DNA of 59,456 nucleotides. It comes from Gemmatimonadota bacterium (GTDB lineage: Bacteria > Gemmatimonadota > Gemmatimonadetes > Gemmatimonadales > GWC2-71-9). The stretch is from positions 2,383,069-2,442,524 of the forward strand of contig CP070666.1 in NCBI GenBank assembly GCA_020351775.1. Reading direction: 5' to 3'. The position numbers were made by a program, and so were the translations under genes. The notes below the pieces were generated by a model. That model worked only from the letters and a program-made list of their open reading frames with translations. It did not search any database and was not told the origin of the DNA. Below, piece by piece: positions 17,959-27,099 of this stretch (its first letter is position 1; every line of letters begins with the position of its first letter).

Positions 17959-19292
17959 GGTCTATACCTCCGCACGTATCGGCTACGCGCCCACAGATAG
18001 TAGATCGGCAATCCAATCAGCACGAACGAGAGCCCGACCACGCTCTCCGCCGTATTTGACACAATCTGATTCAACACAATGGCAAACGATGAGATAATGA
18101 ACACCACGGGCAGCACGGGATATCCCCACGCAGAGAACCTCCTGCTTATATCGGTGCGGCGGCGAAGTAGAAACAGGCCAATCGCCATCACGCCGAAGAA
18201 GATCCACTCAGTGTATATGACCCGGGTAAACAGTACCCTGAACGTCCCGGTTGCCACCAGCACTGACGACCAAACCGCCTGAAGCAGAATCGCACGGTGT
18301 GGCGTGCGAAACTTGGGATGAACATCCGCCACCCAGCTAAACAGTAGCCTGTCTCTGGCCATCGAATAGTAGACCCGCGGACCCGCAAGTACTATCCCGC
18401 TCAACGCGCCGAACGTGGAAAACATCACGATGGCCGACATGGCTGCCCCCCCGCCGAACCCGATCAACACGTCGGCAGCATCGGCAGCCACTCTAGTTGA
18501 TGAGGCGACGGTGCTCAGCGGGAGAACGTACATATACACCGCGTTCATGGCTACGTAGCACAGCGTCACGATGATCGTTCCTAGCAGGAGCGCCGTTGGA
18601 ATCGTGCGACGGGGATTCACGGTCTCTTCGGAGCTGTAGGTGACCATGTGCCATCCACCGAACGCAAAGAGACCGGCGACCAGAGCCGTCAGAAGGTCGC
18701 TGAACGTGAAAGTCGAAGGCGTCAAATCATCAACTACGAAGTGCTCGGGAAGACGGGTACCAAGCGCAAACCCAAATCCGATGATCAGCACGATTGCCAG
18801 GAGTTTCCCCAACGTGAACAGCGATTGTAGCACGGTACCGCTGCGCACGCCGATATAGTTTACCGCGGACAGGATGAGGATGGCCGCTATAGCCACGGTT
18901 CTTGTACCACTGTCACCCAAGGGAAGGAAGTAGGCCGTGTACCTGGCAAACACAACCGCGATTGCGGCGATGATCCCCGAGTGCATGCTCCAAAACATCG
19001 CCCAGCCCCACAGGAACCCCGCTGCCGGACTGTATGCCTCTCTGAGATAGACATAGACACCGCCGGTCTCCGTGAAGGTAGAGGCAAGCTCGGCGCACAC
19101 CAACGCACCGATCAGAGTGAGCGCTCCAGATATGAGCCATACCGCGAAGACCCCGGCGATTGTCGGGACCTGTCCGGTGATTTCAGAAGGCTGAACGAAG
19201 ATCGACGCCCCGACAATAGTACCGACGACCATAGCCGTGGCGTGCGGTAGCCGGATCGCTGTCCGAAGTTCGGCGCTGCAACGCGCCGTCAC
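17955..19292 (-). CDS. APC-superfamily amino acid permease
   Basis: 445 residues with 12 predicted membrane helices. The first helix carries the APC substrate-site motif MVVGTIVGASIFVQPSEI; ALVCAELASTFTETGGVYVYLREA follows near residue 65, also diagnostic. It resembles the LAT/SteT-like or basic amino-acid permeases. The start is a GTG at 19292, ten bases after the stop of the LeuB-like dehydrogenase; the stop overlaps the next gene by ATGA. Tight spacing shows a single operon, so the transported amino acid is probably the precursor of what the neighbouring enzymes handle. Substrate not determined. Confidence 0.92.
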   Translation of the reverse strand: MTARCSAELRTAIRLPHATAMVVGTIVGASIFVQPSEITGQVPTIAGVFAVWLISGALTLIGALVCAELASTFTETGGVYVYLREAYSPAAGFLWGWAMFWSMHSGIIAAIAVVFARYTAYFLPLGDSGTRTVAIAAILILSAVNYIGVRSGTVLQSLFTLGKLLAIVLIIGFGFALGTRLPEHFVVDDLTPSTFTFSDLLTALVAGLFAFGGWHMVTYSSEETVNPRRTIPTALLLGTIIVTLCYVAMNAVYMYVLPLSTVASSTRVAADAADVLIGFGGGAAMSAIVMFSTFGALSGIVLAGPRVYYSMARDRLLFSWVADVHPKFRTPHRAILLQAVWSSVLVATGTFRVLFTRVIYTEWIFFGVMAIGLFLLRRRTDISRRFSAWGYPVLPVVFIISSFAIVLNQIVSNTAESVVGLSFVLIGLPIYYLWARSRYVRRYRP

Positions 19293-19302
19293 TGGTTCTG
19301 TG

Positions 19303-20388
19303 TCACCCTTGCTCGCGGCCCAACTCCTTCACCACCATATCGCCCATTTCCGAGGTTCCGATCCCACTGCGGGCATCGGCTGACGGGACCGCTCCGCTCC
19401 GCAGGAGCCTGCTCACCGCGTCTTCGATTCGAGCAGCAGCGCCCCTCTCACCCAGGAAATCCAACATCATGCCAACTGCTCCAATCGAACCCAGCGGACA
19501 CGCCACGTTCTTGCCAGCATGCTTGGGCGCCGAGCCGTGGATCGGCTCGAACATGGAAGTCTTGCCGGGATGGATGTTGCCCGAAGCTGCAATGCCCATT
19601 CCACCCTGAAGCATCGAGCCCAGGTCAGTAATGATGTCGCCGAACATATTGGTGGTCACGATAATGTCGAACCACTCGGGGTTCTTGACCATCCACATAC
19701 AGCACGCGTCGACGTATGCATGATCAGTCTCGACATCGGGGAAATCGGCAGCAACTTGAGCGAAGGCACGAGTCCATATGTCCTGTGGTCGCAACGCGTT
19801 GGCCTTGTCCACCAGTGTCACCTTGGGCTTGTGATCACCCCCCTTCAGTTTGGCTCGCTGAAGGGCAAGCTCAAAGGCATAACGGCACGCCCGTTCGCAC
19901 CCTTTCCAAGTGTACACGCCGTTGACCAACGCAACCTCATCCGGCGTCCCTTTCTTAAGGTGCCCACCAATCTGGGCGTAGAAGCCCTCGGTATTCTCCC
20001 GCACAACTACGAAGTCAATGTCCTCCGGTGCCTTGTCCTTGAGAGGGCAGAGATGCTCGGCGTACAGCTTGATCGGACGCAGGTTGACATACAGATCGAG
20101 CCCAAACCGCAGGCCCAAGATCACGGACCGCTCCACCAGGCCTGTCTCTACCTCAGGGTGCCCGATTGCACCGAGCAATACGGCATCCAGCGAACGCCAC
20201 TCGTCGATCACTGAGTCCGGGACCAGCTCCTTAGTCTTGAGGTAGTGTTCCCCGCTGTAAGGGTACTCGACCAAGTGGTACTGGAAGCCCTCGATTGCCG
20301 CCACGGCCGCGAGCACCTTCAAACCTTCATTGTTGACCTCCGGTCCAATGCCATCCCCAGGAAGCACACCGATATCGTAAGAGTTCAT
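19303..20388 (-). CDS. Isopropylmalate/tartrate-type beta-decarboxylating dehydrogenase
   Basis: 361 residues. The N-terminus IGVLPGDGIGPEV, LDLYVNLRPIKLY, VVVRENTEGFY, the metal-binding DIIVTTNMFGDIITDLGSML and the nucleotide-loop FEPIHGSAPKHAGK are complete, so an active NAD-dependent oxidative decarboxylase is expected. LeuB normally has VVRELTGGIY; the RENTEG form is shared with homoisocitrate, isocitrate and tartrate dehydrogenases. The protein therefore may not be the leucine-pathway enzyme. ATG at 20388 with GGAG seven bases upstream. It heads the operon with the permease and amidohydrolase and diverges from a LeuA-like gene 216 bases away. No leuC or leuD is present. Confidence 0.88.
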   Translation of the reverse strand: MNSYDIGVLPGDGIGPEVNNEGLKVLAAVAAIEGFQYHLVEYPYSGEHYLKTKELVPDSVIDEWRSLDAVLLGAIGHPEVETGLVERSVILGLRFGLDLYVNLRPIKLYAEHLCPLKDKAPEDIDFVVVRENTEGFYAQIGGHLKKGTPDEVALVNGVYTWKGCERACRYAFELALQRAKLKGGDHKPKVTLVDKANALRPQDIWTRAFAQVAADFPDVETDHAYVDACCMWMVKNPEWFDIIVTTNMFGDIITDLGSMLQGGMGIAASGNIHPGKTSMFEPIHGSAPKHAGKNVACPLGSIGAVGMMLDFLGERGAAARIEDAVSRLLRSGAVPSADARSGIGTSEMGDMVVKELGREQG

Positions 20389-20604
20389 TACTGTCTCCGA
20401 ACGAGGTTACACTGTAGTGAGTCGCTTCCACTGACCCAACAGCCGGAACTGACTAAATTGCAGGCAACATGGCGGTTTCGGCGCAGCCTCACAAGTGTCA
20501 GCGCGATGCAGGAGCTCAGATTCTGGTGCCGATGCTCCCGTCACGACATCTTTATCAGTCAAGGCTAGGGCTGCCCAGCTGCATCACTCCATAGGGAGGT
20601 TAGG

Positions 20605-21855
20605 GTGACGGTTCTGTCCGAAGAACGGCTCGTCTACGACTGGTCTCTTGCGAACGGCGACGAAAACAACCGCAAACGCACGGCAATGCTGGACGACGAG
20701 ACACTCCGCGACGGGCTCCAGAGCCCGTCAGTGACCGACCCGCCAACAGAAGTGAAGATCAAGATTCTCCATCTTATGAACAGCCTGGGCATCGAGACGG
20801 CCGACATTGGACTTCCTGGATCCGGACCGAGGCAGAGAGATGCCGTGGAGCGCTTGTGTCGGGAGATAGCCGACAACAAGCTCCAGATCCAGGCCAACTG
20901 TGCGGCGCGCACGATGATCGTGGACATCCAGCCGATCGCCGATGCGGTTCAGAAGACTGGGGTGCCGATCGAGGCGTGTGTCTTCATCGGCAGTAGCCCC
21001 ATCCGGCAGTACGCCGAGGAGTGGAACCTGGAGCACATCCTGCGTCACACCCGAGAGGCGGTGGAATTCGCCGTGCGAGAAGGCCTGAAGGTCATGTACG
21101 TGACCGAGGATACCATTCGCGCCAAACCGGAAGATCTCCGCGTCCTGCTGACCGCCGGGGTCGAATCCGGGGCCAGTCGGGTCTGCCTATGCGACACGGT
21201 GGGGGCAGCTATCCCAAGAGGCGTGGCAAACCTGGTGACCTGGGTGAAAGGGCTGCTCGAAGAACTGGGCGTCGGTGACAAAGTCGGAATCGACTGGCAC
21301 GGTCACCGCGATAGGGGGCTCGACGTTGCCAACACCCTCGCCGCCGTAGAAGCAGGTGCCACGCGCGTACATGGTACTGCACTTGGTGTGGGAGAGCGTG
21401 TGGGTAACACTCCGATGGAACAGCTGTTAGTCAATATGAAGCTGCTGGGTTGGCGTGACGACGATCTCACCTGCTTGCCGGATTATGTCGACCTCGTTTC
21501 AAAGGCAGTGGATGTGCCGATTCCGGTGAACACACCGATCATCGGCCGTGATGCGTTCCGCACGGCGACGGGAGTGCACGCCGCCGCGGTCATCAAGGCG
21601 CAGCGGAGGGGCCAAGCCTGGCTCGCAGATCGGGTCTATTCGGGAGTTCCCGCCAGCTGGGTGGGACGGGAACAAGAGATCGAAATTGGGCACATGTCAG
21701 GTGCATCAAATGTCGTGTACTACCTGAATGCCCATGGCCTCCCCGGGGGGCCGGATGTGGTCGAGGCAGTCCTCGCAGCAGCGAAGAAGTCCGAGCGCCT
21801 CCTCACGGAAGATGAGATACGAGACGCTGTGTACTCGGTTGCCGACGGTGGCTAG
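20605..21855 (+). CDS. 2-isopropylmalate synthase / homocitrate synthase-like acyltransferase
   Basis: 416 residues, HMGL-like TIM barrel. Near residue 30 is LDDETLRDGLQSPSV (usual LeuA form DTTLRDGEQSPG), with RDGLQ instead of RDGEQ. The metal-binding HGH lies in DWHGHRDRGLDVANTLAAVE, and GTALGVGERVGNTPMEQL follows. In LeuA the metal loop reads HCHND; here it is HGHRD, so substrate or metal geometry may differ. The C-terminal LeuA regulatory domain is missing; the length suits homocitrate or re-citrate synthases. GTG start with GGGAGGT five bases upstream. It is transcribed with the transglutaminase-like gene and iorAB. The reaction is probably acetyl-CoA plus a 2-oxo acid, but neither substrate is proven. 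Confidence 0.85.
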   Translation: MTVLSEERLVYDWSLANGDENNRKRTAMLDDETLRDGLQSPSVTDPPTEVKIKILHLMNSLGIETADIGLPGSGPRQRDAVERLCREIADNKLQIQANCAARTMIVDIQPIADAVQKTGVPIEACVFIGSSPIRQYAEEWNLEHILRHTREAVEFAVREGLKVMYVTEDTIRAKPEDLRVLLTAGVESGASRVCLCDTVGAAIPRGVANLVTWVKGLLEELGVGDKVGIDWHGHRDRGLDVANTLAAVEAGATRVHGTALGVGERVGNTPMEQLLVNMKLLGWRDDDLTCLPDYVDLVSKAVDVPIPVNTPIIGRDAFRTATGVHAAAVIKAQRRGQAWLADRVYSGVPASWVGREQEIEIGHMSGASNVVYYLNAHGLPGGPDVVEAVLAAAKKSERLLTEDEIRDAVYSVADGG

Positions 21856-21933
21856 CCTGCTGGGACCACCAGGTCGCATCATGAACCACACGCCAGGCAT
21901 GACCATTCAACACCGAGATTCGCTACTGTAACA

Positions 21934-22629
21934 GTGACGAATCACTCGCTGGGATCAGAACTCAACGAGTGCCTGCGCTCGACGCACGTCATTGACAGCA
22001 GCAATCCACAGATCATCCAGTTCGCACAAAGCGTAGCCGCCGGTGAATCAAACGACAGCGACAGAGGGGTCGCTCTCCACTACGCTGTTCGAGACGGAGT
22101 CCGCTATGATCCCTATAGTGTAGACTTGAGTGTCAGCGGCATGCGAGCCAGTAATACACTGCCAAGGAAATTGGGTTTCTGCGTCCCCAAGACAGTGCTC
22201 CTGGCAGCAGCCGCTAGGGCTCTGCGAATCCCGAACCGGCTTGGCTTCGCCGACGTCAAGAACGATCTGGCAACAGAACGGCTGCTGAACATGATGCAGA
22301 GAGACCTGTTCGTGTTGCACGGTTACACCGAGCTCTATCTCAGTCGCCGGTCGGTCAAGGCAACGCCCGCGTTCAACAGATCGCTGCGTGAGCGCCTGGA
22401 CGTAGATCCACTTGCTTTTGACGGAATCCACGACTCGGTGTTTCAGCCGCCTGATGCGTCCGGTAACCAGTTTATGCAGTATGTGAACGACCGCGGAGCT
22501 TTCGCAGACATACCACTTCAGGAGATGCAACTGGCCCTTGAGCGACACTACCCTTCCCTCATATCTGGCGGGAATGACTCAATAAGAGGCTCGTTCAACG
22601 GCGACGCCATATCGGGATCGCGGCGATGA
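21934..22629 (+). CDS. Transglutaminase-like (Cys-His) domain protein
   Basis: 231 residues. The papain-like core is visible: LGFCVPKTVLLAAAARAL with nucleophile Cys83, NRLGFADVKN, then FVLHGYTELYL with His129, followed by VKATPAFNRSL where the third catalytic residue would be expected. This is the bacterial transglutaminase-core family found as stand-alone cytosolic proteins, which usually act as proteases or amidases rather than cross-linkers. GTG start without a visible Shine-Dalgarno, 78 bases after the LeuA-like gene and about 30 before iorA. Its place between metabolic genes suggests an amidohydrolase step or enzyme processing, which is speculation. Confidence 0.8.
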   Translation: MTNHSLGSELNECLRSTHVIDSSNPQIIQFAQSVAAGESNDSDRGVALHYAVRDGVRYDPYSVDLSVSGMRASNTLPRKLGFCVPKTVLLAAAARALRIPNRLGFADVKNDLATERLLNMMQRDLFVLHGYTELYLSRRSVKATPAFNRSLRERLDVDPLAFDGIHDSVFQPPDASGNQFMQYVNDRGAFADIPLQEMQLALERHYPSLISGGNDSIRGSFNGDAISGSRR

Positions 22630-22660
22630 CGATAACGCATGGTTTCGGAGGGACATATCC

Positions 22661-24409
22661 GTGAAGCAGCTGATGTCCGGCAACGAAGCGATTGCTCGGG
22701 GAGCATGGGAGGCAGGGGTCTTGTTTGCGGCAGGTTATCCGGGTACGCCCAGCACCGAAGTACTGGAAGCTCTCTCCACGTACCACGACGTGGACGCGCA
22801 GTGGTCTACCAACGAAAAGGTGGCCTTCGACGAGTGTATCGGCGCCGCCCTCGGTGGCGCCCGCTCGATGGTCACCATGAAGCATGTCGGATTGAACGTG
22901 GCGGCTGATCCATTCATGGTGTTTCCCTACGGAGGCACCAACGCCGGATTCGTAGCACTGGTGGCAGACGATCCCGGTATGTATTCGTCGCAAAACGAAC
23001 AGGACAGCCGCTACTTCGCAAAGATCGCCAAGGTGCCGCTGCTGGAGCCGTCCGACGCACGCGAAGCTCATGAGTTCGTGAAGTTCGCCTTCGAATTGAG
23101 CGAGCGATTCGAGACACCGGTGATGTTTCGCACGACGACGCGATTGGCGCATACCCGAAGCGTGGTCGAATCGGCCGAGCGCATGGATGCGCCCCGCAGG
23201 CCCTTCTCGCGCAAAATCAGTCAATACGCCATTCCCGTGTACGCTCGGTTCCGCCGGCCGGAGTTGGAGGACAAGCTCAATCGACTGCGTGAGTTCGCTG
23301 AGGAGTACCCGGGAAACGTCGTAGAAGAAGGCTCACGTGATATCGGCATCGTGACTCACGGCATTCCGTACCAATATGTGAAGGAGGTGGCACCGGGGGC
23401 CAGCGTCTTCAAGCTCGGGATGATCTATCCTCTGCCGAAAAGACGGTTGGAGCAGTTCTGTGCCCGGTTCGAAATGGTGTTCGTGGTGGAGGAGAGCGAA
23501 GGATTCATAGAACAAGAGATGGCGAGCTTTGGCATCTTGAATGTGATCGGCAAGGAGCGATTCACCAACATCGGTGAGCTGAGCGCAGATCTCGTCGCAC
23601 AGGGACTCAACAGTACATCAGTGCCGAGCGACTTTGCTGCTCAGACAACGATATTGCCACGGCCACCGGTCCTGTGCCCCGGCTGCTCTCACAGAGGAGT
23701 ACTCGGCGCCTTGAAGGAACTGGGAGTCCTGGTAACCGGCGACATCGGTTGCTACACGCTGGGATGCCTACCCCCATACGAGGCGATGCACACCACCTTC
23801 TGTATGGGGGCAAGTATCGGCAACGCCACCGGATTCAACAAGGCAGGCGAAGAGCGAGTAGTGGGTTTGATAGGTGATTCGACATTCCTGCACAGCGGAT
23901 TGCCAAGCCTGTTGAGCGCCGTGTACAACCAAGTTCCGACGACAACGATTCTGCTCGACAACGGCACCACCGGTATGACCGGTCACCAGCAACACCCGGG
24001 CACCGGCAGCACGCTCAAGGAGCGGCCAGCGCCGCGCGTCAATTATGAGAATCTGATTCAGTCGCTGGGTGTGGAGCACGTTGCGGTAGTGGATCCCTGG
24101 GACCCCGAAGCGACGGCAGCTGCGATCAAGTCGGGCCTAGATCATCCCGGTCCGGCGGTGATCATCGCCAGACGTAGCTGTCGACTGCTTCCGGAGGAGA
24201 AAGCGAAGGACAAAGTCCCCTACCAGGTGGAAGAACTGAATTGCATTCAATGCGAAGACTGTATGGCAACCGGATGTCCAGCACTGGTCTGGGAGGGTGA
24301 TACTCCACACATCCGCGAGTGGGAATGCGCCGGTTGCGCAATGTGCGCCTACCTGTGTCCCGTCGATGCCATCTGTCAGGTCGAGGTGAGTGTAGATGCC
24401 AATCACTAA
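22661..24409 (+). CDS. iorA: Indolepyruvate:ferredoxin oxidoreductase, alpha subunit
   Basis: 582 residues. The N-terminus (GNEAIARGAWEAGV, AAGYPGTPSTEVLE) is the pyrimidine-binding domain. GDSTFLHSGLPSLLSA and LDNGTTGMTGHQQHPG form the thiamine-diphosphate and metal site. The C-terminus carries two four-cysteine clusters, CIQCEDCMATGCP and CAGCAMCAYLCP, for two 4Fe-4S clusters. With IorB it oxidatively decarboxylates aryl-pyruvates from Trp, Phe or Tyr to aryl-acetyl-CoA and reduces ferredoxin. GTG start at 22661. The 3-prime end overlaps iorB by 14 bases. Confidence 0.95.
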   Translation: MKQLMSGNEAIARGAWEAGVLFAAGYPGTPSTEVLEALSTYHDVDAQWSTNEKVAFDECIGAALGGARSMVTMKHVGLNVAADPFMVFPYGGTNAGFVALVADDPGMYSSQNEQDSRYFAKIAKVPLLEPSDAREAHEFVKFAFELSERFETPVMFRTTTRLAHTRSVVESAERMDAPRRPFSRKISQYAIPVYARFRRPELEDKLNRLREFAEEYPGNVVEEGSRDIGIVTHGIPYQYVKEVAPGASVFKLGMIYPLPKRRLEQFCARFEMVFVVEESEGFIEQEMASFGILNVIGKERFTNIGELSADLVAQGLNSTSVPSDFAAQTTILPRPPVLCPGCSHRGVLGALKELGVLVTGDIGCYTLGCLPPYEAMHTTFCMGASIGNATGFNKAGEERVVGLIGDSTFLHSGLPSLLSAVYNQVPTTTILLDNGTTGMTGHQQHPGTGSTLKERPAPRVNYENLIQSLGVEHVAVVDPWDPEATAAAIKSGLDHPGPAVIIARRSCRLLPEEKAKDKVPYQVEELNCIQCEDCMATGCPALVWEGDTPHIREWECAGCAMCAYLCPVDAICQVEVSVDANH

Positions 24410-24971
24410 CGTCCTAGTCGCCGGAGTAGGTGGTCAAGGCGTGGTGCTGGCAAGCGAGCTGCTCGCACTGGCTGCGATTGGCGCAGGCCATGACGCCAAG
24501 CAGGGAGAGTTCCACGGCGTTGCGCAGCGCGGCGGCTCCGTCTTCAGCCACGTACGGTTCGGAGATCGCGTGTTTTCACCCACCACTCGCCGGGGAGAAG
24601 TGGACTTCTTGCTCGCGCTGGAGAAGCTGGAGGCATTGCGTTACGCCCACTTCGTCAGAGAAGACGGCATGATATTGGTGAACGACCACGAGGTAGAACC
24701 CATCCGGACTGCCGACACGCGGCCCTATCCGAAGGGCGCCGTGGCTTTTCTAAAGAGTAAGGGCTTTGCAGTAAGAACCATCAAGGCAACCGAGATCGCA
24801 GTTGAGTTGGGCAATCACCGGGCAGCGAACACCGTGATGCTCGGCGCATTGGCAGAGCAGTTGGATATTCCTGATGAGATATGGGACAAAACATTGGAAG
24901 GCCGCATACCCGAAGGGCTGCTGGAGCTGAACCGGAAGGCTTTCGCGATGGGGAGGGAGAGGGGACGGTAG
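24396..24971 (+). CDS. iorB: Indolepyruvate:ferredoxin oxidoreductase, beta subunit
   Basis: 191 residues, the usual size of IorB. The gamma-domain start reads NVLVAGVGGQGVVLASELLALAA, followed by KQGEFHGVAQRGGSVFSHVRFG and SPTTRRGEVDFLLALEKLEAL, all family hallmarks. It pairs with IorA. The start lies inside the last codons of iorA (14-base overlap), giving coupled translation and equal subunit amounts. The operon appears to end 37 bases before the converging 3-hydroxyacyl-CoA dehydrogenase gene; no clear terminator hairpin is visible there. Confidence 0.94.
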   Translation: MPITNVLVAGVGGQGVVLASELLALAAIGAGHDAKQGEFHGVAQRGGSVFSHVRFGDRVFSPTTRRGEVDFLLALEKLEALRYAHFVREDGMILVNDHEVEPIRTADTRPYPKGAVAFLKSKGFAVRTIKATEIAVELGNHRAANTVMLGALAEQLDIPDEIWDKTLEGRIPEGLLELNRKAFAMGRERGR

Positions 24972-25008
24972 CGTTTCCGCTCCGCTCCTCCATTCCGCTC
25001 TTTACCCG

Positions 25009-27099
25009 CTAGAGCGCCATCGTCTTCTGGAATTCGGCGCCGATCTGCCCGTTTCTACAAGCCTTGGATATCATGAATTCTGCCGAGTGCCTGGTTTGGA
25101 CAGCCAGTGCATCAGTCAGCGCCGCACTACACGACTGTTGGACAGTATCCATGATCGCCTTGCGCGCATCTGCGGCTAGCTCTCCGTCGGGCGCCGTTAA
25201 CCCGCTCACTTCGCTTGGCACACCTGTCAGGGCACCCGCGGCCAACGGGCGCTGCTGCAACCCGTGATCACCACCGCTGGCTATCTTCCAGACAACCTGC
25301 AGCGCCTCACCCATCGGCCCGCTGTAGTCCAGCAACCAGCCTAGGGTCTTCTCCGCCTCTACTGCCGTTCCGCTCAGCAACAGGTACAGAGCCTTAGACC
25401 AGTGCTCTGGCCGGCTTCTGCGGAACATCCAGTGACACCCTTCCATACCCGGAACGACCGGGAGACTGACTTCAGGCATCCCAAGGTCGGCCCCTTCGAC
25501 AGCAACCAGGTAATGACAGTGCATCATCAGTTCCAGCATGCCTCCCAGGCACCGCTTTCCGTTGACGAATCCGACTGAAATCCTGAAGTCATCATTCAAT
25601 CGGCGGGCGGTTCGCGACCACTCAGCCGAGACCTTGGCTCCTGCATCAACATCGTCGAGCGCAGGGTAGAACTCACTCGTGTCGGCGCCGATCATCTGAG
25701 TCGACAGATGAAAGTCACCCGTTACAATCACGCGGTCCAATCCCTCATCTTTCAGCCAATCGATTGCCCGATTCAACTCTGCGTCGACTCTGCTGCTGTA
25801 GCTCTCTCGACTGATTGTGATCACACCGACGGTGCCATCATGCTCAGCGTTGACGTAAAGCTGCTGCCATTCAGGAGCATCCATCCCAGCGTACGCGTCA
25901 GGGTGCCAACTGCTATTGGCAGCTTCGGGGTGAAGCTTGTGATAGGCTGTGACGGTCTTCACCACTTCCTCGGTGCCGAGATCGCGGGCCATCGCGATGA
26001 CGCCACGACGAAACTGGGCGCACAATTCACCTATCGCGTTCATGTGGGACAGGTGCCCACGCTTTTCGTGCAGCATGAGGCTGGTCATATGGAACAGCGG
26101 ACCGAGGATCCATGTCCGAAACTCGTCCATCTCGTCCGGCTCCAATCTCCAATCCACTAGTGGCCGGAAGTGATTGAACGGATACCAGTTCTGACCACTG
26201 TCCTTCTGTCGCACCAACTCTGCCGCCGGCTCGAACACGTCGCCGTACCTCTGACTGAGGTGGTGTAGGCAGGACCAAGTGAGGAAGTTCGCGCCGGCGG
26301 CGCCGATCGCGTCATGTGCCCTCAACGGGTTCGGGCCAACGAGTTTGCGCACGTACTTGTCGATCTTCCATACGGGCATGTTGCTGGCGTGGTGGTAGCG
26401 AAGTGCAGCGAGGGTGATACCACAGAACAACACATCCAGAATGAACGACCAATTGTCGCTCACCGGTACGGGTATCAACCCCAGCGACCACAGGAGCTGC
26501 GTTACGGCTGAGGGCTCCGGTTCGACGATCTCCCACAGCTTGTTTATCTCGTGGGGGAACGCTGGATGTGCTATCCCAACGCCCAGTTCGGACCTCGGGA
26601 AGCCTGAGGTGACCGAACGAATCTCGATGCTGGGGAACGCCTCCCTGAACACCGCGTAGTGCGTTCGCTTGATCTCGAGTATCTCCGGAATGGCCTCCAA
26701 CAGGAAGGACGGCCGCAGCTGATGCAATTCGCGAGGCAACGTCTTTCCGTCGTAGTGCATCCTGATCACGTTGCCCATGATCTTGTTAGCTCGCTCCGGC
26801 CCAAAGGCCCGTAGCAGCCCGGGATACTGCCTGCCTATGCCGTCCGGAGCTGCCGGAAAATCCAGGGCGACGATCGGAATATCGTACTGCTGCAATCTTG
26901 ATCCCAGCTGCGCCGTCTTGCCCGCACCCACAATGCCGTTGGCTCCGGAGATGACCATCGCACTGCGATTACCAGAGTTCCCGAATACCTGATCTACCAA
27001 CCCGCCCGAATCAACTGGCAGCTGCCCGCGCCGGAAGATCTCTATGACATTGCCCAAGCCCAGGGTCTGGAGCGTTGATTCTCTCAATGCAGTAGTCAT
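25009..27099 (-). CDS. 3-hydroxyacyl-CoA dehydrogenase / enoyl-CoA hydratase fusion, inverted domain order
   Basis: 696 residues in two parts. Residues about 40-330 look like 3-hydroxyacyl-CoA dehydrogenase: glycine-rich loop VISGANGIVGAG, FLLEAIPEILEIK, SVTSGFPRSELG (substrate Ser), and GIAHPAFPHEINKLWEIVEP holding the catalytic His and Glu. Residues about 430-620 are a crotonase domain: VGFVNGKRCLGGMLELMMHC and DLGMPEVSLPVVPGM keep both expected glutamates. In FadB and FadJ the hydratase comes first; here the order is reversed. The nucleotide loop lacks the usual GAGxMG form. The start ATG overlaps the thiolase stop by four bases, so the two are coupled. It probably serves degradation of an acyl-CoA of unknown type. 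Confidence 0.82.
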   Translation of the reverse strand: MTTALRESTLQTLGLGNVIEIFRRGQLPVDSGGLVDQVFGNSGNRSAMVISGANGIVGAGKTAQLGSRLQQYDIPIVALDFPAAPDGIGRQYPGLLRAFGPERANKIMGNVIRMHYDGKTLPRELHQLRPSFLLEAIPEILEIKRTHYAVFREAFPSIEIRSVTSGFPRSELGVGIAHPAFPHEINKLWEIVEPEPSAVTQLLWSLGLIPVPVSDNWSFILDVLFCGITLAALRYHHASNMPVWKIDKYVRKLVGPNPLRAHDAIGAAGANFLTWSCLHHLSQRYGDVFEPAAELVRQKDSGQNWYPFNHFRPLVDWRLEPDEMDEFRTWILGPLFHMTSLMLHEKRGHLSHMNAIGELCAQFRRGVIAMARDLGTEEVVKTVTAYHKLHPEAANSSWHPDAYAGMDAPEWQQLYVNAEHDGTVGVITISRESYSSRVDAELNRAIDWLKDEGLDRVIVTGDFHLSTQMIGADTSEFYPALDDVDAGAKVSAEWSRTARRLNDDFRISVGFVNGKRCLGGMLELMMHCHYLVAVEGADLGMPEVSLPVVPGMEGCHWMFRRSRPEHWSKALYLLLSGTAVEAEKTLGWLLDYSGPMGEALQVVWKIASGGDHGLQQRPLAAGALTGVPSEVSGLTAPDGELAADARKAIMDTVQQSCSAALTDALAVQTRHSAEFMISKACRNGQIGAEFQKTMAL

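Noticed and set aside
22048..22548. Long open frames opposite known genes (here opposite the transglutaminase-like gene)
   Set aside because: They are mirror images of real genes caused by codon bias; none has a family motif or a ribosome-binding site.
20605..24971. Leucine biosynthesis operon
   Set aside because: Only LeuA-like and LeuB-like genes are present, both with changed motifs, and leuC, leuD and the LeuA regulatory domain are absent; iorAB and a permease point to catabolism.
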